From Pedobacter sp. L105 (GTDB taxonomy: Bacteria > Bacteroidota > Bacteroidia > Sphingobacteriales > Sphingobacteriaceae): a stretch of 64,000 bases of DNA. The first letter of the stretch is position 1, and each line of letters begins with the position of its first letter. Below, piece by piece: positions 35,228 through 43,961 of this stretch. The position numbers were made by a program, and so were the translations under genes. Location of the stretch: NCBI RefSeq assembly GCF_009765875.1, contig NZ_LMUP01000009.1, positions 511,700 to 575,699 on the forward strand, read 5' to 3'. The notes beneath the pieces were generated by a model, which was not told the DNA's origin, ran no database searches, and saw only the letters and a program-made list of their open reading frames with translations.

Positions 35228-35248
35228 CTTGATAAGTTAACTTACAAG
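35228..35248. promoter_or_regulatory. Candidate TetR operator
   Basis: TAAGTTAACTTA (35233-35244) is a perfect 12-bp palindrome flanked by CTTG and CAAG, giving near-symmetry over 21 bases. It lies 15-35 bases upstream of the TetR start, the usual place for an autoregulatory site. Confidence 0.55.
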
Positions 35249-35287
35249 TCTGTTAAATTATAACGTAATTTTATAACAATTCGCTGA

Positions 35288-35404
35288 CTATCTAAGTGAA
35301 TGTGCTTTCGGCAACCAGTGCAAAACAGCGAATGAATAGTCAGGAAATAAAGTAGTAGCAAAGATACCCGTTACCAATAAAGGCAATAGGTTTAAAAACT
35401 TCAT
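35288..35404 (-). CDS. Possible 38-residue peptide or truncated gene start
   Basis: A short frame from ATG 35404 with a signal-peptide-like hydrophobic core (MKFLNLLPLLVTGIFATTLF) and a short basic tail. It is too short for a known exported protein and may be the truncated start of a lost gene. It lies in the 330-base space between the TetR gene and the glycosidase-like gene, which otherwise shows nothing clear besides the TetR operator. Confidence 0.25.
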   Translation of the reverse strand: MKFLNLLPLLVTGIFATTLFPDYSFAVLHWLPKAHSLR

Positions 35405-35544
35405 TATTCTCTTAAAGTTAATGATATTTGAATGGCATGAGAATAAGTGATAAGGAAACTGGAATTGACCGGCTTAACGTTTGTTAAAACCAAAATGGCA
35501 GTTTTACTTAGGTATTTAACCAATCCGTTTTTACAACTATTAAT

Positions 35545-37689
35545 ATGATCAAGAGATTTATGCTAAGGACCGGAAAAACAAAACCATTAATGGTAAAGCT
35601 ACTGCCATTTGCGATGATAGCAATCCTAATTGGGGCATCATTACCGGCATTATGCCAAAAAATAGACCGGAAGGCTTTAGTGAGCCGTCATAACCTGCAT
35701 ATTACTGATAAAGAGTCTAAAGGGCCAACGCAGGTTGGAAACGGGCAATTTGCGTTTGGCTTTGATTTTACGGGGCTTCAAACTTTTAACGATGATGCCA
35801 ATACAATGTCTAACTGGGGCTGGCATAAATTTAAACTGCCCGCAGGTACAGATCCTTACCAATATAAAGGACGTGAATGGGATACACAAGGGCGCCAGGT
35901 ACGTTATGACATTCAAAATGAAAAAGAGCAGGATTTATATCAATGGATGCGGGCAAACCCTCAAAGGTTAAACCTTGGCAGGCTTGGGTTTGTATTCAAA
36001 AGAAAAGATGGATCGGTGGTCACCTTAAAAGAAATACAAGATCCTGTTCAGAACCTGGATTTATGGACTGGTATTGCGGTGAGTAATTTTACGGTAGATG
36101 GCAAAAAAATAAAAGTTACTACCATAGGATATCCTTCCAGAGATGCTATAGCAGTGAAAATTGAGGCGTCAGATCTGAACGATGGCCAGGTGATGCTGGA
36201 GCTCAGATTTCCTTATGCTGCAAACGTAGAGTTTAGTAACGGGGCCGACTTTAATAGTCCGGACAAACATACAACAACGGCGCAGATCTCGTCTTCGCAG
36301 GCATCGTTTCACCGGCAATTGGACAGCACGCAGTTTAATGTGCGCTTGAATTGGCAGGGCGGCGGAAAACTCGTTAATAGCAAACCGCATGACTTTCTGC
36401 TTGCGCCAACGGGCAGAAAATCATTGGAAGTAGTTTTAGAATTTGACAACGATAAAACCGCTAATCCGCCGGTAACCTTTGAAAGTACAAAAGCAGCCAG
36501 TATAAAAAAATGGCAGGACTTCTGGCAATCGGGTGGGGCAATTGACTTATCGCAAAGTAAAGATACGAGATGGAAAGAGCTGGAGCGCCGGATAGTGCTT
36601 TCAGAATATTTAATGGAGGTCAATGAAGCTGGTCAGCTACCTCCACAGGAAAGCGGCCTGGTTAACAATGGCTGGTATGGTAAATACCACTTTGAGATGA
36701 TCTGGTGGCATGCAGCCCATTATGCACTTTGGGGCAGACTGCCTCAAATGGATAAATTAACCCACATCTACCGTAGCGATGTGAATTTTTATGCACCTAA
36801 AGCAAAGGAACAAGGTTATGCAGGTGTGCGCTGGCCAAAAACACTTGGCGATCATGAGCGATGGGAGTGGCCCAATGAAATCAATCCTTTGCTGATCTGG
36901 CAGCAGCCTCATCCCATCTTTTTTGCGGAGCTGGAATACAGGAGTAAACCAACAAAACAAACGCTGGATAAATGGAAGGACGTAGTTCTTCGAACCGCTG
37001 ATTTCATGGCTTCCTATCCTGTATATAACAAGCGTGAAAAACGTTATATTTTAGGTTATCCGCTACAGGTGGTGTCTGAAAATGCCAACCCGCGAACCAC
37101 AATCAATCCAACGTTTGAGTTGAGTTATTGGCGTACGGGTTTACGTTTGGCCCTGGAGTGGGATAAGCGGTTGGGCTTACCTCCAAATAAAAAGTATGAA
37201 GAAGTGCTGGCGGGCTTATCTGCGCTTCCGCAAGAGGAAGGCAAGTATGTTTCCTGGGAAAATATTTATCATATGTGGTCTGTCTACAATTTTGAACATC
37301 CTGCTTTAATCGGTGCCTATGGTATGCTTCCTGGCGATGGAGTGGATGTGAAAACAATGGACAGTACGCTGACTGCGGTAGAAAATAAATGGAAATTTGA
37401 CTATACCTGGGGTTGGGATTTTCCTATGCTGGCTATGTCTGCAGCGCGCCTGGGCCACCCCGATAAGGCAGTAGACTTCTTATTAAACTATCCAGGCTTT
37501 ACCTGGGATGAGCACGGACTTTCTGGTGGGGGAGTTTCTCCTTTTCCGTATTTTCCAAGTAATGGCGGACTACTGTATGCTGTGGCTATGATGGCCGCCG
37601 GCTGGGATGGCTCGACAGGCGCAGCACCGGGTTTTCCTAAAGATGGCAGCTGGACAGTTAAATATGAAGGACTGAAGCCGGCCTTATAG
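35545..37689 (+). CDS. Secreted glycoside-hydrolase-like protein ((alpha/alpha)6 type)
   Basis: A 714-residue exported protein with a signal segment (LLPFAMIAILIGASLPALCQ). The N-terminal half is beta-rich, and the C-terminal half has the tryptophan- and His-rich repeats of six-hairpin glycosidases (YHFEMIWWHAAHYALWGRL; WPKTLGDHERWEWPNEINPL; WDFPMLAMSAARLGHPDKAV). The arrangement resembles families GH65/GH95, but I cannot fix the family or substrate. It is monocistronic with a strong terminator. Exact catalytic acid/base residues were not assigned. Confidence 0.75.
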   Translation: MIKRFMLRTGKTKPLMVKLLPFAMIAILIGASLPALCQKIDRKALVSRHNLHITDKESKGPTQVGNGQFAFGFDFTGLQTFNDDANTMSNWGWHKFKLPAGTDPYQYKGREWDTQGRQVRYDIQNEKEQDLYQWMRANPQRLNLGRLGFVFKRKDGSVVTLKEIQDPVQNLDLWTGIAVSNFTVDGKKIKVTTIGYPSRDAIAVKIEASDLNDGQVMLELRFPYAANVEFSNGADFNSPDKHTTTAQISSSQASFHRQLDSTQFNVRLNWQGGGKLVNSKPHDFLLAPTGRKSLEVVLEFDNDKTANPPVTFESTKAASIKKWQDFWQSGGAIDLSQSKDTRWKELERRIVLSEYLMEVNEAGQLPPQESGLVNNGWYGKYHFEMIWWHAAHYALWGRLPQMDKLTHIYRSDVNFYAPKAKEQGYAGVRWPKTLGDHERWEWPNEINPLLIWQQPHPIFFAELEYRSKPTKQTLDKWKDVVLRTADFMASYPVYNKREKRYILGYPLQVVSENANPRTTINPTFELSYWRTGLRLALEWDKRLGLPPNKKYEEVLAGLSALPQEEGKYVSWENIYHMWSVYNFEHPALIGAYGMLPGDGVDVKTMDSTLTAVENKWKFDYTWGWDFPMLAMSAARLGHPDKAVDFLLNYPGFTWDEHGLSGGGVSPFPYFPSNGGLLYAVAMMAAGWDGSTGAAPGFPKDGSWTVKYEGLKPAL

Positions 37690-37747
37690 TCGTCATTATT
37701 CTGGAAAAACTAAGCTTGAAATAAATTCTATCTGTTAATCTCCAGCT

Positions 37748-37787
37748 ACAAACGCTTTAGCATCTTTAATGCAGCTAAAGCGTTTGT
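37748..37787 (+). terminator. Terminator after the glycosidase-like gene
   Basis: A perfect 14-bp stem (ACAAACGCTTTAGC / GCTAAAGCGTTTGT) with a 12-base loop, 58 bases after the stop. There is no strong T-run. Confidence 0.7.
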
Positions 37788-37810
37788 ATAATAGAAAAAC
37801 TGAGACACAG

Positions 37811-38147
37811 TTATGAATACTTTATCTGTTCGAGGTCCTCAATCAGTCCCGGGCCAGTTGTATGCCAATCTAAACGTTGCCTTGTCAACTGACTTGAGGT
37901 AGAAATATCTACGCCTGCAAAAATGCCAGGGGGCCGAAATGAGCCTGAGCATCTGCTGGCGATAGGCTGACAACGGTATGCACAATAAAGACCTTATGCT
38001 GCATACTTCCCCTTCGTGTAATAAAAATTCATGACGACTAAGCGTTCGGGAAATGACCAGTGAAGCCATGATGGAAATTTCGCTTTCGCTGAGCCTGCCT
38101 TGTGACCGCAGGTAATTTTCGAAGTCATTAATCATTGCCATAATCAA
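37811..38147 (-). pseudogene. Chimeric remnant: Crp/Fnr N-terminus joined to an SDR C-terminus
   Basis: Reading in from 38147, the first 50 or so residues (MINDFENYLRSQGRLSESEI ... HEFLLHEGEVC) are the start of a Crp/Fnr-type regulator. The sequence then changes to the tail of an atypical SDR/epimerase: SPADAQAHFGPLAF in one frame and, after a shift, VDISTSSQLTRQRLDW and TGPGLIEDLEQIKYS ending at 37811. The middle of both genes is missing. This is best explained by a deletion joining two decayed genes followed by a frameshift. Confidence 0.65.
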
Positions 38148-38364
38148 AGTTAAATGAATTTATTCGTTTAATGATTGACAACTCATCGTAATCTGTTGTG
38201 ATTCTGGCTACATCTTTTACAGCATAGGCTAACTTTTGGTTTAGCTGTTTACTGACCTTTGGGCTACAAGAAGAGAGTGATTTGATAAAAAAGAGGGCTA
38301 TTTAATTTTTAGCTATCCATCAAATTGATCCCTGAATATCATTGGCTAATTAAAATACAAAAAG

Positions 38365-39414
38365 ATGAAACAATTTGAAGACAGAGTTGAAAATATTAAA
38401 AGTGCGAAGGTAATGAATGCGATCAGGCTGCACGAATTTGGAGGCCCTGAAACACTACGTTACGAGAAAGCCCCGGTTCCCGAACTGAAAGCGGGAGAGG
38501 TACTTATTCGCGTTCACGCAGTTGGCATTAATCCTCCTGACTGGTATTTACGGGAAGGTTACAAGATGCTTCCCCCAGATTGGAGGCCAGAGATACCCCT
38601 GCCAGCCATTCCGGGAACAGATGTATCAGGCGTAGTAGCGGCAATAGCTGCGGATGTTAAATCCTTTTCCGTTGGCGACGAAGTTTTTGGCATGATCCGC
38701 TTTCCCAGTTATGGGGAGAGCGCTGCTTATGCCGAGTATGTAGCCGCGCCGGCGTCAGACCTGGCGCAAAAACCTAATGGCATCGATCACATCCATGCCG
38801 CTGCCGTACCAATGGCTATCCTTACCGCATGGCAGTTCCTGGTTGAGCTTGGTCACAATCACCCAAACCCGCTTCAACCCGAAATGCATCATCCGGTACC
38901 GCTGGACGGTAGGAAGGTAATGATTAACGGTGCCGCAGGGGGAGTAGGGCACTTTGCTGTTCAACTGGCAAAATTGAAAGGTGCGCATGTCATCGCGGTG
39001 GCATCCGGCGGCCATGAGTCCTTTCTGCGGGATCTTGGCGCCGATGAATTTATCGATTATACCAAAAACCGTCCTGAGGATATGATCAACGATGCTGATC
39101 TGGTACTCGATACGCTTGGGGGGGCCGAGACTAGTCGTTTCTTACGCTCGTTAAAATCAGGAGGAGCTTTATTTCCGGTGTTTTTTGGTTTTTCCGACGC
39201 TGAGGAGGCCAAAAAGCTGGATATCACGGTGTCGATGACACAAGTGCGCTCAGATGGTGCGCAGCTTGAGGAACTGGCAAAACTGCTCGATAATGGAACA
39301 GTGCGTGTGGCTATCGACAGTACCTTTCCGCTTGCCGATGCTCAAAAAGCTCATGAGCGGGCTGCCCATGGGCACATTCGGGGTAAGATTGTTCTTACAG
39401 TAGCCAAAGAATAA
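38365..39414 (+). CDS. NADP-dependent oxidoreductase, zinc-free MDR
   Basis: A 349-residue quinone-oxidoreductase-like protein: GroES-like domain (MNAIRLHEFGGPETLRYEKA), then NGAAGGVGHFAVQLAKLKGA and DLVLDTLGGAE for NADPH binding. Zinc ligands are lacking. The first 16 residues are extra compared with relatives, which usually begin at MNAIRLHEFGG (ATG 38413), so the true start may be there. Just after it lies a SnoaL-like fragment and then an AraC regulator on the same strand, probably once one module. Confidence 0.92.
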   Translation: MKQFEDRVENIKSAKVMNAIRLHEFGGPETLRYEKAPVPELKAGEVLIRVHAVGINPPDWYLREGYKMLPPDWRPEIPLPAIPGTDVSGVVAAIAADVKSFSVGDEVFGMIRFPSYGESAAYAEYVAAPASDLAQKPNGIDHIHAAAVPMAILTAWQFLVELGHNHPNPLQPEMHHPVPLDGRKVMINGAAGGVGHFAVQLAKLKGAHVIAVASGGHESFLRDLGADEFIDYTKNRPEDMINDADLVLDTLGGAETSRFLRSLKSGGALFPVFFGFSDAEEAKKLDITVSMTQVRSDGAQLEELAKLLDNGTVRVAIDSTFPLADAQKAHERAAHGHIRGKIVLTVAKE

Positions 39415-39425
39415 CGTGCTACTGT

Positions 39426-39584
39426 ATGGTCACCCTGATCGGTATAGAAAATGGCGAAAAAATGAAGACCTGCATAGGTGCTGTTTATCAGGATGAATAT
39501 GTTAGGGAGAATAACCAGTGGCTGATAGCGAAGAGAGTAGGGAATTTCGAATGGCAGGATAAAGTTGAAGTCACTCTGTGGTAA
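39426..39584 (+). pseudogene. C-terminal fragment of a SnoaL/NTF2-like protein
   Basis: A 52-residue frame encodes YQDEYVRENNQWLIAKRVGN then FEWQDKVEVTLW. This matches the closing strands of SnoaL-like proteins, which are normally about 130-150 residues. The N-terminal two thirds are missing, although an ATG happens to start the frame. Lying 12 bases after an MDR gene, it looks like a deletion product. Confidence 0.6.
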
Positions 39585-39626
39585 TTCAAATAATCTCACG
39601 AAATAAACATTAAATTAGCCTAAATC

Positions 39627-40535
39627 ATGAAAGATAAATCACAACCTGCTATCTTCAAAAGCATTTCCGCATTTATGCGGGAACTGGGTATGCCTAAACC
39701 GCTGCATCCATTAGTGGCGCTGGTGAAATACGATGACGACAGGGTAAGCCGTGCAAACGCCGGACGAAGTTTTTTGCTGGATTTCTATAAAGTTTCTTTT
39801 AAAGAGGATTTTGGCGGACAGATAAAATATGGCCAAGGGCATTATGATTTTGAGGAAGGGGGACTCGCATTTTTGGCGCCTAATCAATTGATAACCATGT
39901 CCTCCGAAGAAAGCTGTTATGAGGACGGTTACACTTTATGTTTTCATGCCGACCTGATCAGGAATTACCAGTTGGGGAAGAATATCCATCAGTATGGTTT
40001 TTTCTCTTATGCCGTAAACGAAGCATTGTTCCTTTCAGAAAAAGAGAAAAAAGTACTCACCGGCCTCTTTGAAAATATCGCTGCCGAATTGGAGAACAAT
40101 ATGGATACGTTTAGCCAGGATGTGCTGGTTTCCCAGATCGAATTGTTACTCAATTATAGTAATCGTTTTTACAACAGGCAATTTCTTACCCGCAAAGCGC
40201 TCCATCATGACCTGATCAGCCAGATGGATAGCTATCTTGAAGCCCGTTTCACGCAGCAGCTTGGTGGTATACCAACAGTTCATGAGGTAGCTGAACATCT
40301 TCATGTCTCACCAAGATATCTGACAGATATGCTGAAGTCTTTAACCGGGCAAAGTGCGCAGCAGTTAATCCATGACCGCTTAGTTGAAAAGGCCAAAATG
40401 ATTTTAAGTACCACCCGGCTAACTATTGCGGAGATAGCTTATCAATTAGGGTTCGAGCACCCCCAGTCTTTTAACAAGTTGTTTAAACGCTATGCGAATA
40501 TATCACCAAACATTTTCAGGAAGTCTTTTAACTAA
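39627..40535 (+). CDS. AraC-family transcriptional regulator (paralog of 5586-6503)
   Basis: A 302-residue protein with a cupin-like sensing half (residues about 1-190) and a C-terminal AraC double helix-turn-helix (VHEVAEHLHVSPRYLTDMLK; IAEIAYQLGFEHPQSFNKLF). The sensing half is very close to that of 5586-6503, including YDFEEGGLAFLAPNQL, while the neighbours differ (MDR here, SDR there). It probably regulates the upstream MDR gene. Start ATG 39627. Confidence 0.93.
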   Translation: MKDKSQPAIFKSISAFMRELGMPKPLHPLVALVKYDDDRVSRANAGRSFLLDFYKVSFKEDFGGQIKYGQGHYDFEEGGLAFLAPNQLITMSSEESCYEDGYTLCFHADLIRNYQLGKNIHQYGFFSYAVNEALFLSEKEKKVLTGLFENIAAELENNMDTFSQDVLVSQIELLLNYSNRFYNRQFLTRKALHHDLISQMDSYLEARFTQQLGGIPTVHEVAEHLHVSPRYLTDMLKSLTGQSAQQLIHDRLVEKAKMILSTTRLTIAEIAYQLGFEHPQSFNKLFKRYANISPNIFRKSFN

Positions 40536-40642
40536 ATATTATTCTATTCCAAAAAAAAAGAGTGGAAGTTTATCTCTGACAACCTTTATTGTTGAAATTG
40601 TCAATTTTTAAGCTGAATTTTTATGAATTATCAGGATGTTTT

Positions 40643-40650
40643 TATATTTG
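40643..40650 (+). promoter_or_regulatory. -7 element before the small membrane gene at 40667
   Basis: TATATTTG is an exact TAnnTTTG match 16 bases before the ATG, giving a very short leader. The -33 element is not clear. Confidence 0.5.
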
Positions 40651-40666
40651 TAAAAATTAAACGCCT

Positions 40667-40981
40667 ATGTTCTACATTTTGATATTAGCCAGTATTATCT
40701 TTTTTATTGCTCATGTAGCCTTATTATTTACTGCTTTTCCTCAATCCAAACTTGCCCGTAAACGTTATTTTTATTCTCACTTAACGTTATGGATAACGGG
40801 TTTATTTGTTTTTGCACTCGCCCTACTTTACAGCGGTTCCGGCCGTTCTGCTTTTCTTGACTATTTTGACAGTACAACGAAAAAAGTGATGATACTGGTG
40901 TTTACGGCAGCACTTTCATTAGTTGCGCATAGCATCGTTATATGGGTGGTAGTGCCCATGTTGCGCAACAACCAGGCCTAG
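40667..40981 (+). CDS. Small membrane protein (104 residues)
   Basis: Three or four predicted transmembrane segments: about 1-22 (MFYILILASIIFFIAHVALL), 38-58 (LTLWITGLFVFALALLYS) and 72-98 (VMILVFTAALSLVAHSIVIW). There is no recognised family or catalytic motif. Its own exact -7 element lies just upstream. It sits between an AraC gene and a truncated phenolic acid decarboxylase on the opposite strand. Confidence 0.7.
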   Translation: MFYILILASIIFFIAHVALLFTAFPQSKLARKRYFYSHLTLWITGLFVFALALLYSGSGRSAFLDYFDSTTKKVMILVFTAALSLVAHSIVIWVVVPMLRNNQA

Positions 40982-41062
40982 GATAAGGACTTTAAATTTA
41001 TAATTTGTCCCCATTATATATACCCTGGTTATTGCGGGTCGGGCTTAAAAATGTTCTTTATT

Positions 41063-41368
41063 TTAGCTTCGCAGTGGTAGCATTTGATGTTCATGAACCC
41101 ATTTTGGAAAGAAAATTATACCATGCATTTTTTTCTCTTCTGGCATCCAGTTTAAACTTACAGCGGTACCAGTTGGTTCTGTCCATGAAATTTTAAAAAC
41201 ACCTTTAGTCAATTTAACCAAATCAACTTTCTGGTCTTTGACCCACCGTCCGGCAACCATTCCACTCTGTATAAGATAGTCAATCGTATCTTCATTTTTA
41301 ACGTACAATTCATATTCCCATCCATTTGCGTAAGTGTAAATAAAGTGGGAACCTAAGAAATCTTCCAT
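41063..41368 (-). pseudogene. Truncated phenolic acid decarboxylase
   Basis: From ATG 41368 the frame matches the phenolic acid decarboxylase (PadC) family closely: [67 protein letters not shown]. Active-site residues known from the family (two Tyr in IYTY, Arg in GRW, Glu in WTEPTG) are all present. The frame ends after 101 residues instead of about 160, because sequence after WVHEH is replaced by a short unrelated tail. The enzyme normally decarboxylates ferulic and coumaric acids; the truncated form is probably inactive. Confidence 0.78.
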
Positions 41369-41582
41369 AACAGTAATTTTTAATTTTAAAATAGGGGAAT
41401 GAAAAGCTTTATCTACATAAATGTTCCTGCTTTTCAATAAGCAAATTTACCAGCTAATACCAATGACGTTTTGATAGCTTTGGTCAAATATCTGTTCATT
41501 CGTGCCAATCCTAAATTTAGTACCTTTACTATGTTTTAAGACCGTATTATCGTCAATATTTTTCGATTTTAACCGGTTATCT

Positions 41583-42021
41583 ATGTATTCAAAATTTGAA
41601 GATGTCAATACGTTTAAGTTTGGTGCCTATTGTTCTGCTTCAGAAAGAAGTGAGATTGATACCCCTTTTCATGCTCATCATAAAGGACAATTTATTTATG
41701 CTCAAAAAGGCACCCAAAACATTTATACCGATGATAACCATTATTTTCTTCCGGTAGAGCATTTCATCTGGATAACAAAGCATACTACGCATAGAATATG
41801 GACAAATAATTCTCAGATTGTGATGTTTACAATCTATTTTGATCAGACCGATGAGCAGGAAAAGTTTTTTGAGGAAGCCGGGGTATATACAGTAAATAAT
41901 CTTTTACATGAATGTCAACATTGTTGCTGCTAAAGTCGGTTATGAAAGTCCCAGTACGTTTAGTAATGTTTTCATGAGTTTCACCGGTATCAGGCCAACA
42001 GAATATGTTAAAATATCTTAG
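41583..42021 (+). pseudogene. AraC-family regulator broken by deletion and frameshift
   Basis: The N-terminal cupin (MYSKFEDVNTFKFGAYC; FHAHHKGQFIYAQKGTQNIY) is open to about 41933. The last AraC helix (VNIVAAKVGYESPSTFSNVF then GIRPTEYVKIS, stop at 42021) is in another frame. About 100 residues that should lie between, including the first DNA-binding helix-turn-helix, are absent. The gene directly downstream is another, intact AraC regulator. Confidence 0.75.
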
Positions 42022-42076
42022 TTTAAGTGAGTGGGATGTCATGGAGTTAAAATAGCCACCCAATTAGTAACATCAT

Positions 42077-42952
42077 ATGAAAAGTTCCTCTATAATTAAT
42101 TTTAAACTTGGGCAAAGGCTGGTAAGCGGGCTGGAGGTACATCAATTAAGTGATTTATATGCTACTGTTGGGGAGGTTATCACCTCTTTTCATCGCACAG
42201 ATTTCTATACCATTATTTGGTTTCAAAAGGGAAATACTAAACATATTGTTGATTTCATTGAGGTAGAAACGCCTGCAAATACTGTTCTGTTTCTTAATGA
42301 GGATACCATACAACGATTTGATACAAGGAAAGACCAGGAGGGAAAGGTGATTGTTTTTCACAAAAGCTTCTTTGACAGAACTGAAAAGGATGCGGCTTAT
42401 CTGGAAAATAACGTATTGTTTCATAATCTGTTTCCCTATTCCATTATTCAGCTTGGTGATCAGGAAAAAGCATTTTCTTCTTTTGTGGCTATGATGGATC
42501 AAGAGCTTGGTGGAGAAAGCCACGTGCTGCGGGCTGATATCCTGCGTCATCTTCTTTATGGGTTGCTGTTGGTTTCGGAAAGGAACAAAATAACCACGGA
42601 CGGGTTTGAACCGGTGCTAAACAGTAGTCTGGTTTATGTAAAAACTTTTCGTAGTTTATTGGAGAAGGGATTTAGGGTGCAGAAGAATGTCGTATTTTAT
42701 GCGGGGCAAATGCTGCTTACAGAAAAAAGACTAGGCCTGGCGACGATAGAGATACTTGGGATAACTCCAAAACAGTTCATTTTGGAAAGGATCTTGCTGG
42801 AAGCTAAAAGACAATTGTTATATTCTAACTTAAGTATCAAAGAAATTGCTTCCGATTTGGGCTATGATGAAGCCACTAACTTTGTTAAATTTTTCAAAAA
42901 TCATAGTCAGCTGACCCCAAAAGAGTTCAGAATGCTTCATATTCGATCTTAA
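42077..42952 (+). CDS. AraC-family transcriptional regulator
   Basis: A 291-residue regulator: sensing half 1-185 (FYTIIWFQKGNTKHIVDF) and a C-terminal helix-turn-helix region whose second half is clear (LSIKEIASDLGYDEATNFVK; LTPKEFRMLH). The first helix-turn-helix (AGQMLLTEKRLGLATIEILG) is less typical. It lies 120 bases upstream of an SDR on the same strand, so it probably activates or is cotranscribed with it. Confidence 0.9.
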   Translation: MKSSSIINFKLGQRLVSGLEVHQLSDLYATVGEVITSFHRTDFYTIIWFQKGNTKHIVDFIEVETPANTVLFLNEDTIQRFDTRKDQEGKVIVFHKSFFDRTEKDAAYLENNVLFHNLFPYSIIQLGDQEKAFSSFVAMMDQELGGESHVLRADILRHLLYGLLLVSERNKITTDGFEPVLNSSLVYVKTFRSLLEKGFRVQKNVVFYAGQMLLTEKRLGLATIEILGITPKQFILERILLEAKRQLLYSNLSIKEIASDLGYDEATNFVKFFKNHSQLTPKEFRMLHIRS

Positions 42953-43075
42953 AAGTATCACGAAAAGGCTGGATATGACCATTTTTGCGACTGTCAAACT
43001 CCTAATTTTGCTGTGTTAGTTTCGGTTGGAAACAACTGATGCACAGCATTACCTGTGTTAAATTCAGATTTATAT

Positions 43076-43840
43076 ATGGAAACAATAAAATTTAGTTACG
43101 AAGGGAAGATAGTCGTAATTACAGGAGCGGCTACAGGAATTGGTAGGGCTACTGCAATTGCCTTTGCCAGGAATGGGGCACAGGTGGTAATTGGGGATGT
43201 GAGTCCTGCAGCAGAAGAAACAGTTGGCTTGATAGAAAAAGCTGGTGGCAAAGCCATTTTTATAAAAACAGATGTTACAAACTCCGAATCTGTCCAGAAC
43301 TTTATCAGCATAGCCGTAAAAAACTTCGGCAGGATAGATATGGCATTCAATAATGCGGGTATCCTTCCGCCTACGGCTAAATTTGCCGAAATGGAAGAAG
43401 CTGATTTTGATAAAACCATTGCCGTTGATTTGAAAGGTGTATTCTTGTGTATGAAATATGAAATTGCTGCTATGCTGGCTTCGGGCGGCGGTGCGATAGT
43501 TAATACTGCCTCTGTGGCAGGAGTAGTAGCTGATCCTGGTATGGCACCCTATGCAGCAGCAAAACACGGTGTAGTTGGGTTGACAAAATCTGCAGCACTT
43601 GATTATGCAAGCCAAAATATCAGGATCAATGCAATTGCTCCCGGTTTAATCAGAACTCCGATGACAGAGCGCTGGCTGGCAGATCCGGCAATAAAGAGTG
43701 CGCTGATGGCCAATAGTCCAATGGCTCGTCCGGCAGAACCTGAAGAGATTGCCTATCCGGTATTGTTCCTTTGCTCACCACAGGCATCCTTTATGAACGG
43801 TTCCGTAACTATTATTGATGGTGGGCAGACTGCTCACTAG
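43076..43840 (+). CDS. SDR-family oxidoreductase
   Basis: A 254-residue classical SDR from ATG 43076 (a GTG at 43055 is in frame). Motifs: TGAATGIG, NNAG, the Ser in NTASVAG, YAAAKHG (Tyr-x-x-x-Lys), and the C-terminal FLCSPQASFMNGSVTIIDGG. The sequence resembles glucose-1-dehydrogenase/FabG-like enzymes, but the substrate is unknown. A strong terminator follows. The AraC gene just upstream is the probable regulator. Confidence 0.93.
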   Translation: METIKFSYEGKIVVITGAATGIGRATAIAFARNGAQVVIGDVSPAAEETVGLIEKAGGKAIFIKTDVTNSESVQNFISIAVKNFGRIDMAFNNAGILPPTAKFAEMEEADFDKTIAVDLKGVFLCMKYEIAAMLASGGGAIVNTASVAGVVADPGMAPYAAAKHGVVGLTKSAALDYASQNIRINAIAPGLIRTPMTERWLADPAIKSALMANSPMARPAEPEEIAYPVLFLCSPQASFMNGSVTIIDGGQTAH

Positions 43841-43870
43841 TCCCGTTAATTACGGTCTTATGAATTTAAG

Positions 43871-43903
43871 AAACGGACAGCCTCTTGAGCTGTCCGTTTT
43901 TTT
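43871..43903 (+). terminator. Rho-independent terminator after the SDR
   Basis: A perfect 11-bp stem AAACGGACAGC / GCTGTCCGTTT with a 7-base loop and T-run, 30 bases after the stop at 43840. Confidence 0.9.
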
Positions 43904-43961
43904 GAAGTGACTATGGGAAATTATCTGTTTGCAAAATAGGGTGAAACGATCTATAAAGATT

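Noticed and set aside
41502-41582. Upstream extension of the broken AraC gene (81 bases)
   Set aside because: The added residues precede the typical start MYSKFED and lack similarity; the ATG at 41583 is the better start.
43070-43615. A 181-residue minus-strand frame within the SDR at 43076
   Set aside because: Cys- and Tyr-rich reverse complement of a clear SDR; a shadow frame.
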